Notes: a model not told the origin generated them from the sequence alone. DNA of 64,000 nt from Brevibacterium antiquum CNRZ 918 (GCF_900169145.1 NZ_FXZD01000002.1:248001-312000); one strand, 5' to 3'; counted from the stretch's first letter, positions 46,356-55,122 are shown. Made by a program: numbers and translations.

Positions 46356-47308
46356 ACGTCGCTCGCTCCCGCAGACTCCTCTTCGTCGGCGGCAAAGGCG
46401 GAACGGGCAAGACCTCGGTCTCGTCCGGGCTTGCGCTGGCACGGGCACTCGACGGCGGTCGGGTTCTGCTGGTGTCGACGGATCCGGCCCACAACCTCGG
46501 CGATATCTGGCAGCACAAGCTCTCCGACGCTCCTTCGCGCGTGTTAAGGGCCGAGGCGGGGTATGTCGATGCTATCGAGGTTGATCCGCAGGCGACGATC
46601 GAGGCGCACTTCGCAAGCGTCGAGTCGATGATGGTGCGCATGCTGCCCGAACGCACGCACACCGCGGTGCGCGATCATCTCAAGACAGCAAAGACCGCTC
46701 CCGGCAGCCATGAGTCGGCCGTGCTCGAACGGATCGCGACGATCACCGAGGACTCGGTCGGGGCCTACGACCTCGTCATCTTCGACACGGCGCCGACCGG
46801 CCACACCGTGCACCTGCTGTCGCTGCCCGAGCGGCTGACCGGCTGGGCCGAGACCCTGGTGTCCAACCGCGACCGCTCCGAACGCTTCGCCGCCGCGGCG
46901 CGCTCACTCGTCAGCCCCAAGGAGGAGACGCCGGGCCCCGATGCGCAGATGCGACGAACCCTGCTGGCCCGTCGGGACCGCTTCGCTCTGCTGCGACGGA
47001 CCATCGCCGACTCACAGCAGACGGGTTTCCTCATCACCACGCTGGCCGAACGGCTGCCCGTGGCCGAGACCCTCGAACTGGTTCGACAGCTGCGCGACCT
47101 GCACGTCGACCTCGCCGGGGTCGTCGTCAATCGCCGCTCGCCCGCGAACGCGGGAGACCTCCTCGCCGCCCGCCGTGACCTCGAGGACCGCCAGCTGGCG
47201 GAACTGACCAGGGGCGTCGCGCCGGTGCCGGTGAGTGAGGTGCCGCTCCTGGCAGGCGAGCTCACCGGGCCCGAGGCCGTGCGCCAGCTCGCCGATCTCC
47301 TTGTCTGA
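46346..47308 (+). CDS. ArsA/Get3-type ATPase
   Basis: This 320-residue P-loop ATPase has the deviant Walker A GGKGGTGKTS (residues 15-24), switch I STDPAHNLGD and switch II DTAPTGHTVHLL, all ArsA/Get3 family marks. Unlike ArsA it has a single nucleotide domain, and no arsB, arsD or arsR gene is near. The start ATG 46346 lies inside the CC-tail gene. Get3-type proteins chaperone membrane or tail-anchored proteins and ArsA powers arsenite export. Here the cstA and CC-tail partners suggest a membrane-linked chaperone or energy role. That is inference. Confidence 0.85.
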   Translation: MLLDVARSRRLLFVGGKGGTGKTSVSSGLALARALDGGRVLLVSTDPAHNLGDIWQHKLSDAPSRVLRAEAGYVDAIEVDPQATIEAHFASVESMMVRMLPERTHTAVRDHLKTAKTAPGSHESAVLERIATITEDSVGAYDLVIFDTAPTGHTVHLLSLPERLTGWAETLVSNRDRSERFAAAARSLVSPKEETPGPDAQMRRTLLARRDRFALLRRTIADSQQTGFLITTLAERLPVAETLELVRQLRDLHVDLAGVVVNRRSPANAGDLLAARRDLEDRQLAELTRGVAPVPVSEVPLLAGELTGPEAVRQLADLLV

Positions 47309-47318
47309 ACGCGGACCG

Positions 47319-47348
47319 ACCGGAGGGCCGGTGTGAGCCTGCAGGCTC
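47319..47348. terminator. Hairpin and palindrome between ArsA and TetR genes
   Basis: ACCGG-AGGG-CCGGT (47319-47332) is followed by the perfect palindrome GAGCCTGCAGGCTC (47335-47348) in the 84-bp gap between two convergent genes. The palindrome has no loop, so it would fold only with melting. It is a probable termination region with no T-run. Confidence 0.45.
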
Positions 47349-47392
47349 GGACGAACTGCCAACGACGGACTCGGCAGCGCTTGGGGAGCGCC

Positions 47393-48130
47393 TCATGCCT
47401 CTGGGGCGGACGCAGGAGGAAAGACCTCGTGCAGTCCCATGCGACTCGGCCGGGGCAACGGTCTGGCAGTCGTTGAACCGTTCGCCTCGAAGCTCTGCAG
47501 CAGATAGGCCATGAGCCGGCGGGAGAGGTCATGGGCATGCTCGGGCGGGGCCTCGCCCAGGCCGCCGTTGGCGAGGAAGATCAGCAGCAGGTCGCTCGGG
47601 TCGAAGTCCGACCGCAGTCTGCCTGCCTTCTGGGCACGGTCGACGAGGTTCGCGAAGGTCGATTCCGCGCGAATGCGCTTCTCGTCGACTCCCGAGTCCT
47701 CAGCGAACGTCGAGAGGAAGGCTTCGGTGAATCCGCGGTCCTCGATCTGCATCCGCCCGAGGTCTGCGATGAAAGTGCAGAACCCGTGCCACGGATCAGG
47801 GTCTGCCGCTGCCTCGTCGAGGACTGATTCGCAATGCCCGATCTGCGTGGCAAACACCTCGGCGATCAGGGACCGGCGGTCGGGGAAACGTCGGAACAGG
47901 GTCGCAGCACCCACCCCTGCTCGTCGGGCGATCGCCGTCATGGGCACATCGATGCCGCGTTCGGCGAAGAGCTCGCGCGCGGCCGTGAGAATGCGAGCCC
48001 GGTTGTGAGCAGCGTCGGCGCGCAGCTTGGAGTCGGCCGAATTGGGGCTGCCCGAATACACGCTGTCCGAATCCGGGCTGTCCGAATCGGCGGGGGAGCG
48101 CTGAGTGTCGATCTGAGTCGGCTCGGTCAT
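47393..48130 (-). CDS. TetR-family regulator
   Basis: This 245-residue regulator has a low-complexity Ser/Asp/Pro N-terminal extension (SPADSDSPDSDSVYSGSPN) and then the TetR helix-turn-helix: ARILTAARELFAERGIDVPM, then IARRAGVGAATLFRRFPDR. The ligand domain ends with a Ser/Pro tail. The start could be ATG 48130, which has AGAGAAG upstream, or ATG 48163. It is divergent from the ketopantoate-reductase-like gene at 48263, with an inverted repeat at 48194-48211 between them. Confidence 0.83.
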   Translation of the reverse strand: MTEPTQIDTQRSPADSDSPDSDSVYSGSPNSADSKLRADAAHNRARILTAARELFAERGIDVPMTAIARRAGVGAATLFRRFPDRRSLIAEVFATQIGHCESVLDEAAADPDPWHGFCTFIADLGRMQIEDRGFTEAFLSTFAEDSGVDEKRIRAESTFANLVDRAQKAGRLRSDFDPSDLLLIFLANGGLGEAPPEHAHDLSRRLMAYLLQSFEANGSTTARPLPRPSRMGLHEVFPPASAPEA

Positions 48131-48193
48131 TTCTTCTCTCACTTCCGCAAAATCGGAATGCATCGTTGGTTTCTCCGCTTAGTCTAGACGTAA

Positions 48194-48211
48194 GTGGAAG
48201 CCAGGTTCCAC
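48194..48211. promoter_or_regulatory. GTGGAA-N6-TTCCAC operator-like inverted repeat
   Basis: GTGGAA (48194-48199), spacer GCCAGG and TTCCAC (48206-48211) form a perfect 6-bp-arm inverted repeat in the divergent TetR/PanE gap. The 18-bp span fits a TetR dimer site. A GTCTAGAC palindrome lies just upstream. Confidence 0.65.
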
Positions 48212-48262
48212 ATATTGTGGGGCAATGAGAAGCGTCGAACGGCGCAGAGGAGTGCAAGACCT

Positions 48263-49210
48263 ATGAAGATTCTGATGTTCGGTCGCGGAGTCATTACGAC
48301 ACTGTACGGATGGGCGCTGGAGAAGGCCGGAAACGATGTCGACTTCTATGTTCGCCCTGGCCGGACCGCCGACTTCGGTCCCTCGGTCGACCTGGACATC
48401 AGGGATGGCCGGGCTTTGCGAAAGGGGAAGCCCGTCAAAGGGCCGTGGCCGGTGACCCTGCGCGAAGACCTCGAAGCCGATCATGATTACGATCTCATCA
48501 TCGTCAGCGTCAACCACGATCAGCTGGACACCGCGGTCGACATCCTCAGCACCCGGGTCGGTGGGGCCACGGTTCTCATCTTCAACAACGTCTGGGCCGA
48601 TCCCGCCGCCGCCGTGGCACGGCTGCCCCGCAAGCAGGTCGTGTGGGGATTTCCCGGAGGCGGAGGCGGCTATTCCGACAACACTCTGCATGGCGGCTTC
48701 GTCAAAAGCGTCTTCCTGGGCGACGTCGATGGGTCGAGCCGCACTGACAGACACCGGGCGGTCCGTGAGCTCTTCACGACGGCAGGATTCTCAATCTCAG
48801 ATGTCGCAGACTTCCGCAGCTGGCTGTGGTTCCACGTCATCCTCGACGCGGGAATCATGGTCGGATGGCTGCGGATGGGAAGCTTCGACGCACTCGTCCG
48901 ATCGCGTCGTGCCCTGGGAGAAGTCGTGCGTCTCGTGCGAGAGATGATCCCGGTGCTCAAGGCGAAAGGCGGGACCTCTAGGCTCGGCGGCGCAGCGGCA
49001 ACGTACATTCCTTCCGGCCTCATCGGCTTCGCCATGCATAAGCTGCTGACAGGCGACAACCTCTACACCTTCATCATGGACCAGGCGCAGGCCACCGGAC
49101 ACATCGACTACGAGGCGAAGGCCATCTACCCCCGCGATGTCCTCGCCGACGCCCGTCGACTGGGAGTCTCGGTTCCCCGGCTGGAAGGAAACGAACCCGC
49201 GTTCAGATAG
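48263..49210 (+). CDS. Ketopantoate reductase-like protein (ApbA/PanE family)
   Basis: This 315-residue protein has the NADP Rossmann start MKILMFGRGVITTLYGWALEKAG and later the PanE-type helical domain. Compared with PanE, the Rossmann motif carries GRGVI instead of GxGxxG. The segment WGFPGGGGGYSDNTLHGGF and the catalytic Lys/Glu of PanE are not evident, so the substrate may not be ketopantoate. The start ATG 48263 follows GGAGTG. It is divergent from the TetR gene and probably controlled by it. Confidence 0.75.
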   Translation: MKILMFGRGVITTLYGWALEKAGNDVDFYVRPGRTADFGPSVDLDIRDGRALRKGKPVKGPWPVTLREDLEADHDYDLIIVSVNHDQLDTAVDILSTRVGGATVLIFNNVWADPAAAVARLPRKQVVWGFPGGGGGYSDNTLHGGFVKSVFLGDVDGSSRTDRHRAVRELFTTAGFSISDVADFRSWLWFHVILDAGIMVGWLRMGSFDALVRSRRALGEVVRLVREMIPVLKAKGGTSRLGGAAATYIPSGLIGFAMHKLLTGDNLYTFIMDQAQATGHIDYEAKAIYPRDVLADARRLGVSVPRLEGNEPAFR

Positions 49211-49470
49211 GTCTCGAATCGTCGACATCGCCGAGGTGGGACCGTAAGTCCATGTGAGAATGTTCCCTGTGAGATCGGAGCTGAGGAGCCAAGGTGCCGC
49301 ACGGGACCAGCGTGCACCGCGTGATCGGCGTGCCCTGCGCGGGGCTGCGGCCGCGGGCTGTCTTTGTCGCGGCTGACCTTGTCGGTGCTGGCCAGCCAGT
49401 CACTGTCCCATCTCCTCTTCTCCGTCTTCACCCCGATGGCGGGGACCCAAGGCCCGTCCAACGCGGTTGA
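49211..49470. other. Non-coding stretch ending in a decayed gene
   Basis: I see no clear gene here. A CGCCGAGGTG element lies near its start, and the sequence then runs into the PepSY fragment in a degraded frame with an in-frame stop at 49468-49470. It is probably remnant of the same lost gene. Confidence 0.4.
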
Positions 49471-49722
49471 GCGGCACGCGATGCACCACTCCGGATCCGC
49501 AGGGTATGGGCCGCGATTGGGATGCTGGGTGTGGCCCAGGACGTCAACGTCAACACCGGACTCGTCGAGATCCTGCCACCGGCCGATGACGACTCGGCGT
49601 GGGCGGTCCAAGAGATCCAGCGCAGCTTCCCAACCGCGGTCGATGCCGCTGCGATCGACGTCGACACCATGGAAATCACGGACCGCGTCGACTTCTCCGA
49701 CTACGGGGGAGGCGGCGTTTGA
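49471..49722 (+). pseudogene. PepSY-associated TM protein fragment
   Basis: An 83-codon frame encodes APLRIRRVWAAIGM, then VNVNTGLVEILPP and TAVDAAAIDVDTMEITDRVDFSDY. The last part matches the pre-TM region of PepSY-associated membrane proteins, where it normally continues DYPLLAKLTRWG. Here it changes to GGGGV and a stop, so the TM segments are gone. The frame is closed upstream at 49468. It is a small remnant of a deleted gene next to the PadR-like gene. Confidence 0.65.
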
Positions 49723-49726
49723 AGGG

Positions 49727-50122
49727 CTAGTTGGCACCCCCGTCGGGAGCACTCCGCGGCAAGTCAACGATGTTGTCCGCGATCCCAGCAAGATACCGAG
49801 TCCCGAGCGGCGTGAGCGAAAGGTCCTTCCGTTTCGCTCCTGTCCTCGGGGCGCTGGTATCGGTGCTGGCCAGGAGTCCGGAGTCCTGCAGGCGTTTGAG
49901 CGTGCGATACAGGCCGCGCTCGGTCACGTGCCAGCCTGTGGTGGCGGTGACCTTCTCGGCAACGGCGGCGACCCCGATCGGCTGATGCTCGGCGACGATG
50001 GTCAGCGTGACCGGCGTGAGCATGGACTTCTTGTAGGTCTCGACCCAGGCGTCGACCTTGTGCGTCAGCCACTCGTCGTTCTCATCGAGACGACCACTGT
50101 CTTCCCGAGGATGCTGGGCCAC
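49727..50122 (-). CDS. PadR-like winged-helix regulator
   Basis: This 131-residue protein has a PadR-type winged helix: LTPVTLTIVAEHQPIGVAAVAEKV, then TERGLYRTLKRLQDSGLLAS, a wing with RTGAKRKDLSLTPLG, and an N-terminal acidic helix. It is one base downstream of the membrane protein gene on the same strand, so they are likely one transcript. A TGGTAC-T-GTACCA palindrome at the upstream promoter is a plausible target. No ligand is known. Confidence 0.75.
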   Translation of the reverse strand: MAQHPREDSGRLDENDEWLTHKVDAWVETYKKSMLTPVTLTIVAEHQPIGVAAVAEKVTATTGWHVTERGLYRTLKRLQDSGLLASTDTSAPRTGAKRKDLSLTPLGTRYLAGIADNIVDLPRSAPDGGAN

Positions 50123-50123
50123 C

Positions 50124-50573
50124 TTAGTCCTCCCAGCCGCGTCCGAGCACCGAGCCGAGGAGATGAATGAGCAGTCCGAGGCCCCAGAATGCGCTCATCA
50201 CCAAGGTTGCTCCGAACCACGACGAGCCCAGGAGAGTGTGCGCCACGGACTGAACCTCGGCGTCTCCGCCGGCGATCATCGCACGAATGACGGCGTGGAG
50301 ATTGAACGATGTCGTCACCGCGACATAGGCGATGACATGGGCGATGACGAGGCCGAAACGCACATGCAGCAGTCTCCGACGGTTGATCACGACCCATGCC
50401 GCGATTCCGATGGCGACGATCGCGGTGAGGATTCCAGCGAGGATCGTCACTTCACCGCCGGTCAGTGCGATGACGAACTGGATGATGAGCATGGCGCCGA
50501 TGAGCGTCAGGGCATAGGGGAAGAGGAGGGAACGGGCATTGGCTGTCTGCGCTGCCTGTGCTGTTGTGTCCAT
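50124..50573 (-). CDS. Four-TM membrane protein of unknown function
   Basis: This 149-residue protein contains about four hydrophobic helices (LLFPYALTLIGAMLIIQFVIAL, read in parts, AGILTAIVAIGIAAWVVI, RFGLVIAHVIAYVAV and TLVMSAFWGLGLLIHLLG). I do not recognise a family. It begins 15 bp from the TGGTAC palindrome and forms an operon with the PadR-like gene. PadR proteins often repress a small membrane partner, so a stress or efflux role is a guess. ATG 50573 is chosen because the upstream frame would cross the promoter. Confidence 0.65.
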   Translation of the reverse strand: MDTTAQAAQTANARSLLFPYALTLIGAMLIIQFVIALTGGEVTILAGILTAIVAIGIAAWVVINRRRLLHVRFGLVIAHVIAYVAVTTSFNLHAVIRAMIAGGDAEVQSVAHTLLGSSWFGATLVMSAFWGLGLLIHLLGSVLGRGWED

Positions 50574-50575
50574 AC

Positions 50576-50588
50576 TGGTACTGTACCA
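50576..50588. promoter_or_regulatory. TGGTAC-T-GTACCA palindrome
   Basis: This perfect 13-bp palindrome lies three bases before the start codon of the membrane protein gene at 50573, where it would overlap the ribosome-binding region. It is the most symmetrical element near the PadR-like pair and probably an operator. Confidence 0.6.
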
Positions 50589-50654
50589 ATGGTTCACTAC
50601 TAGCGGGGAGAGGTGCGGAAGAATTTTCCGATGCCGACCGCGTAGTCTGAGAAC

Positions 50655-53018
50655 ATGCCCCGCCACCTGCTCACCAGCACCCCTCCGGAGCCGACCAAGC
50701 TCGATTCTTCAGGCCTCGATGAATCCCCTGAGTCTCCGAAGTCGCGCAAGCCCATCCCCGCCCGCCGCTCCCTCATCGCACTCTTTGCAGTGCTTCTCGT
50801 CGCGTGGGTGGGCATCGCCGGGGTCGGTGGCCCCTACTTCGGCAAGATCTCCGAAGTGTCAACGAACGACAGGTCGACATTCCTGCCCGAATCGGCCGAG
50901 TCCACCAAGGCCCAGGAGCTCATCGACCAGTTCAGCGACCTCGACTATGTTCCCGCCATTGTCGTACTCGAAGACAAGGACGGGGTGAGCGAGGAGAGCA
51001 CGAACGACCTCAAGGACCTGGCCAACACGCTCGACGACGAGGGACTGCTCGCCGCCGACGCGTCGCCTGTCATTCCTTCCGAGGACGGCGATGCCCTCGA
51101 GCTCATCCTCCCGGTCTCCACCGACACCACCGCCGATGATGTGGAGCAGATTCGCTCCATCATCGCTGGGGAGTTCCCGACTGCGACCGCCGACAACGCG
51201 ACCGCCACCGGCGATGGCAACTCCATGCCCACCTCGGCGGACGTGTATGTCACCGGCCCCGGCGGATTCTCCGCGGATCTGACCTCGGCGTTCGCGGGCA
51301 TCGACGGCATCCTCCTGCTCGTGGCCCTCATTGCCGTCTTCGTCATCCTCATCATCGTCTACCGCTCGCCGCTGCTTCCCGTCATCGTCCTCTTCACCTC
51401 GGTGGCGGCGCTGTCGGCCTCGATCTTCATCGTCTGGCACCTCGCCGATGCTGGCGTCCTCCTCATCAACGGCCAGGTCCAAGGCATCCTCTTCATCCTC
51501 GTCGTGGGCGCGACCACGGACTACTCCCTCCTGGTCGTCGCCCGCTTCCGCGACGCCCTCCTGAGGGAACGCGACCGAGTCAGAGCCGGGTTGGCAGCCG
51601 TCAAGGGAGTCCTCGAGCCGATCGCGGCTTCGGGTGGCACCGTCATCGCCAGCCTCCTCGTTCTGCTTCTGACCGACCTCGCCTCGACTCGAGCGCTCGG
51701 CCCGGTCGCAGCGATCGGCATCGTCATGGCCATGCTCGCGGCCCTGACCTTCCTGCCCGCCGCCCTGATGATCATCGGCCGCGCCGTGTTCTGGCCCTTC
51801 CGCCCGCAGGTGCGCACAAGCGGGTCGCCAGCGCCGAAGAAGGGGCTGTGGGGCCGCATCGCCGAGGTGGTCGCTCGGCGGCCGCGCGTCATCTGGATCG
51901 GTCTCGTCGTCCTCCTCGCCCTGCCCCTGATCGCATTCCCCCAGTTCAAGGCCTCCGGAGTCGCACAGAGCGATTTCGTCCTCGGCGAGTCCGAGGCCCG
52001 CGATGGCCAGGACGTCCTGACCGAGCATTTCCCCGGCGGATCAGGTTCGCCCACCCAGATCGTCGTGGACAAGGACCAGCTCAAGGCGACAGCGCAAGCC
52101 CTCGGCGACCTCGGCGGAGTCGAATCGATGTCGGTCGTCGCCAACGACTCCCCGAGCGGAACTGTTGCCCTCGACGATGACGGAGCGCTCCAAGCGCCGC
52201 AGGGCCAAGCGCCGCAGGGCCAGGGCGGACCCGACTCGCAGTCGACGGCATCGCTGGAGCCCACCGAGATCGATGGTCAGGTGCTGCTCGAGGCAACACT
52301 GTCCGACGCTGCCGATTCCCTGGCCGCCGAGGACACGGTCACCTCCATCCGCGACGCCGTCCACGAGGTCGACTCCCAGGCCCTCGTCGGCGGGGAGACC
52401 GCGGTCGACCTCGATACGAACACCACCGCCGAGGCGGATCGAGCATTGGCGATCCCGCTCATCCTCGTCGTCATCACTATCGTGCTCATCCTGCTGCTGC
52501 GCTCGCTCGTCGCACCGCTGCTGCTCGTGGCGCTGACGGTGCTGTCCTTCGGCACTGCACTCGGTGTCTCCGCGCTGGTGTTCAACCACCTCATCGGATT
52601 CTCCGGAGCCGATCCTTCGGTGCCGCTGTACGCGTTCGTGTTCCTCGTCGCGCTGGGCATCGACTACAACATCTTCCTCATGTCGCGTGTGCGGGAGGAA
52701 TCCTTGCGCCTCGGCACCCGCAAGGGCGTGCTGGAAGGGCTGGTGGCCACGGGCGGGGTCATCACCTCGGCGGGGATCGTGCTTGCGACGACCTTCGCCG
52801 CACTTGCCGTCATTCCGGTCATGTTCCTGTTCCAGCTGGCCTTCATCGTCACCTTCGGCGTCCTCCTCGACGCCATCCTGGTGCGCTCACTCGTCGTCCC
52901 GGCACTCGTCCACGACATCGGCCGCAGCGTCTGGTGGCCGTGGCGGAAGCGGATTCCGGTCGATGGTCGAACACCAGGGGATGTGCAGACCGCCTCCAGA
53001 CGTGCACAATGGAAGTGA
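50655..53018 (+). CDS. MMPL-family RND-type transporter
   Basis: This 787-residue membrane protein has two halves of about six TM helices. The MMPL signature in each half is recognisable: VVGATTDYSLLVVARFRD in the first and FLVALGIDYNIFLMSRVREE in the second, both carrying the proton-relay acidic residues. A polar extracytoplasmic loop lies in each half; one carries QAPQGQAPQGQGG. It would export lipids or drugs by family analogy. No regulator is adjacent except the divergent PadR pair about 80 bp away. The start at ATG 50655 lacks a clear ribosome site, so a leaderless mRNA is possible. Confidence 0.88.
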   Translation: MPRHLLTSTPPEPTKLDSSGLDESPESPKSRKPIPARRSLIALFAVLLVAWVGIAGVGGPYFGKISEVSTNDRSTFLPESAESTKAQELIDQFSDLDYVPAIVVLEDKDGVSEESTNDLKDLANTLDDEGLLAADASPVIPSEDGDALELILPVSTDTTADDVEQIRSIIAGEFPTATADNATATGDGNSMPTSADVYVTGPGGFSADLTSAFAGIDGILLLVALIAVFVILIIVYRSPLLPVIVLFTSVAALSASIFIVWHLADAGVLLINGQVQGILFILVVGATTDYSLLVVARFRDALLRERDRVRAGLAAVKGVLEPIAASGGTVIASLLVLLLTDLASTRALGPVAAIGIVMAMLAALTFLPAALMIIGRAVFWPFRPQVRTSGSPAPKKGLWGRIAEVVARRPRVIWIGLVVLLALPLIAFPQFKASGVAQSDFVLGESEARDGQDVLTEHFPGGSGSPTQIVVDKDQLKATAQALGDLGGVESMSVVANDSPSGTVALDDDGALQAPQGQAPQGQGGPDSQSTASLEPTEIDGQVLLEATLSDAADSLAAEDTVTSIRDAVHEVDSQALVGGETAVDLDTNTTAEADRALAIPLILVVITIVLILLLRSLVAPLLLVALTVLSFGTALGVSALVFNHLIGFSGADPSVPLYAFVFLVALGIDYNIFLMSRVREESLRLGTRKGVLEGLVATGGVITSAGIVLATTFAALAVIPVMFLFQLAFIVTFGVLLDAILVRSLVVPALVHDIGRSVWWPWRKRIPVDGRTPGDVQTASRRAQWK

Positions 53019-53040
53019 TGCCGTTCGAGGAGGCTGGAAC

Positions 53041-53433
53041 ATGTCTGAAACAGTGCAGGATTCCACCGGTGCCAGGGTGAGCGTGGAACACGATGAGCAG
53101 AACTCGGCGTTCGTAGTCAGAGTCGACTCAGGAGAGGTGGCCGGGCGGGCCCACTACCTCGCCGGTCCCGGGTCGGGTGCCGAATCCGGGGCGGGCTCCG
53201 AGCGGATCATGTATCACACGGAAGTCGGCGAGGAATTCTCGGGACGCGGCCTGGCGAAGATCCTCGTCTCCCACGCGCTCAAAACCAGCAGCGACACAAT
53301 GGTCACGGTGGTGCCGGTCTGTCCGCTGTTCGCCGAGCGGCTGAAAGAGCATGGCAACGACTTCCTCGCCATCGGAGGCCGGTACCGCTGGGCCACCGAG
53401 GCTGACGTCGAGTTCGTGAAGCAGAACATCTGA
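53041..53433 (+). CDS. Short GNAT acetyltransferase-like protein
   Basis: This 130-residue protein is of the compact GNAT type (YidJ/NAT_SF_1-like): MYHTEVGEEFSGRGLAKILVSHAL, read in parts, contains the acetyl-CoA loop GRGLAKIL, then VVPVCPLFAERLKEHG. A paralogue with the same VVPVCPLF segment lies at 58336. The start ATG 53041 follows GAGGAGGC, 22 bp after the MMPL gene. Substrate unknown; these short GNATs lack the usual peptide-binding N-terminal part. Confidence 0.82.
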   Translation: MSETVQDSTGARVSVEHDEQNSAFVVRVDSGEVAGRAHYLAGPGSGAESGAGSERIMYHTEVGEEFSGRGLAKILVSHALKTSSDTMVTVVPVCPLFAERLKEHGNDFLAIGGRYRWATEADVEFVKQNI

Positions 53434-53643
53434 CACATCGTTGACGCTGCTGGCGGCCCTGGCAACAGAGGAACTCAGCTGATCGGCAAAGGTGCAGATC
53501 CAGTGACAGGAAACGGAATGATCACATTCGGTCTTGTCGCCTGATGCAGTGATGGCGACGATGGTGTTTATCGTCTAGTGTACGGAAAGTAGCTTTCTCT
53601 CAAGCAACTGTCATATTGCACTCAGGTTTCGAAGGAGAACACC

Positions 53644-54633
53644 ATGAAGCGCCCTCTTCGCCGTTCAAAGATCTTCACGTCAGCGGCGGGCCTTGCCGCC
53701 GTGGCTCTCATGGCCACCGGATGCGGTGGAGGAGGAGGCGGTGGCGGTGAGGAAGGCGAAGCGAGCGCTGACTTCATCACAGTTGCAACGGGTGGATCTT
53801 CCGGCGTGTATTACCAGGTCGGAGCCACCATGTCCGAGATTCTGGCCGACGAGCTCGGTGCCGACACCTCCGTCCAGTCGACCGGTGCCTCGGTCGAGAA
53901 CCTCACCCTGATCCAGGACGGCGGGGCGGAACTGGCCTTCACCCAGGGAGATGCCGTGGACCAGGCGTTGGCGGGCGAAGGCGCCTTCGAAGGCAAGAAG
54001 ATCGACTCCCTGCCGGTCGTCGCCAACCTCTACAACCAGTACGTGCAGCTCGTGACCATCGAGGGGTCGGGCATCGAGACCATTGACGATCTCAAGGGCA
54101 AAGCGGTCTCCGTCGGCGATCAGAACTCCGGCGTCGAACTCAACGCGCGCACGGTCGTTGACGCCTACGGGCTCAGCTACGAGGACTTCAATGCCGACTA
54201 CCTGCCCTACAGCGAAGCCATCGACCAGATGCGCAACGGCCAGCTCGAAGCAGCCTTCGTCACCAGCGGACTGCCGAACTCGGCCGTCACCGACCTGGCC
54301 ACCAGCGACGACGTGAAAGTCATTCCCTTCACGGGAGACGGACGTGAGAAGCTCCTGTCGGAGCATTCGTACTTCGGCGAGGGAGAAGTGCCAGCCGGAA
54401 CCTATGGTGACAACGAGGCTGCGGATACGCTGACCATCCCTAACCTGCTCGTGGCGAGCCCGTCGCTGAGCGACGACGCCGTCCACGACATCACCAAGAC
54501 GCTGTTTGACAATCTCGATCAGATCCAGGCCTCGCACAACGCGGCCAAGGACATCACAGTCGACGGAGCTCAGGACGTGTCCGTCAGTGAGCTCGCTCCC
54601 GGGGCACAGAAGTACTTCGACGAACAAGGCTGA
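53644..54633 (+). CDS. TAXI-family TRAP solute-binding lipoprotein
   Basis: This 329-residue precursor has a lipoprotein signal ending LMATGCGGGG and a glycine run. The mature part is a TAXI binding protein: VATGGSSGVYYQVGATMSEIL, read in parts, ATGASVENL-like and AELAFTQGD, then LKGKAVSVGDQNSGVELNA. It would capture a small organic acid such as glutamate or an oxo acid. It is the first gene of a DUF1850-TRAP permease set; the ribosome site GAAGGAG precedes ATG 53644. Confidence 0.9.
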   Translation: MKRPLRRSKIFTSAAGLAAVALMATGCGGGGGGGGEEGEASADFITVATGGSSGVYYQVGATMSEILADELGADTSVQSTGASVENLTLIQDGGAELAFTQGDAVDQALAGEGAFEGKKIDSLPVVANLYNQYVQLVTIEGSGIETIDDLKGKAVSVGDQNSGVELNARTVVDAYGLSYEDFNADYLPYSEAIDQMRNGQLEAAFVTSGLPNSAVTDLATSDDVKVIPFTGDGREKLLSEHSYFGEGEVPAGTYGDNEAADTLTIPNLLVASPSLSDDAVHDITKTLFDNLDQIQASHNAAKDITVDGAQDVSVSELAPGAQKYFDEQG

Positions 54634-54681
54634 CCCATCAGGAGCCTGACACGGAGGGCGGCTCTGACCTTCGCGACGGCG

Positions 54682-55116
54682 GTGGGGATGGGCGCCGTCG
54701 TTTCGGCGACCGTGTCCGGGCCGACGCCGAAGCGGTTGATCATTCGCGAGCAGCCGCCGGGACATCAGGTCTTTCGGTCCGTACCCGTCAACGACAACGA
54801 CATGGTCGCGATGACCTGGATGCATTCAGTGGACAAGACTCCGTGGTGGGAGTTCTACGACGTCGTCGGTGACGAACTCGTCCTCGACTGCACCGAGCTG
54901 GCCCTCATGGGCGCCGGCACACCGTTCAATGCGCCGGAGACCGAGCTCGACGGCGACATGGTCCGGCTGTGCGGACTCGATGAGCATTTCCCCGCCATTC
55001 GCTGGATCCATTCCCACCGCGTCCACCACCGGATCTACCTCGACGATGAGCTGCTGCTGCCCACGCAGGCCATCGACCATCACGTACGTGCCGAAATGAT
55101 TGTGATCGGAGACTGA
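54682..55116 (+). CDS. DUF1850 protein of the TAXI-TRAP system
   Basis: This protein of about 144 residues has DUF1850 features: MTWMHSVDKTPWWEFYDV and the HHRIYLDDE-like C-terminal part. DUF1850 genes commonly lie between the TAXI binding protein and the TRAP permease, as here, and the family is uncharacterised. The annotated start is GTG 54682 (or ATG 54688). Upstream in the same frame lies LTRRAALTFATA, a signal-like helix with a CTG near AGGAG, so the true N-terminus may be longer and exported. It ends six bases before the TRAP gene. Confidence 0.82.
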   Translation: MGMGAVVSATVSGPTPKRLIIREQPPGHQVFRSVPVNDNDMVAMTWMHSVDKTPWWEFYDVVGDELVLDCTELALMGAGTPFNAPETELDGDMVRLCGLDEHFPAIRWIHSHRVHHRIYLDDELLLPTQAIDHHVRAEMIVIGD

Positions 55117-55122
55117 AGAACC

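Noticed and set aside
46346..47308. Arsenic resistance locus based on the ArsA-like ATPase.
   Set aside because: No arsB/acr3, arsD, arsC or ars-type regulator is next to it, and only one nucleotide domain is present; the neighbours are cstA and the CC-tail gene.
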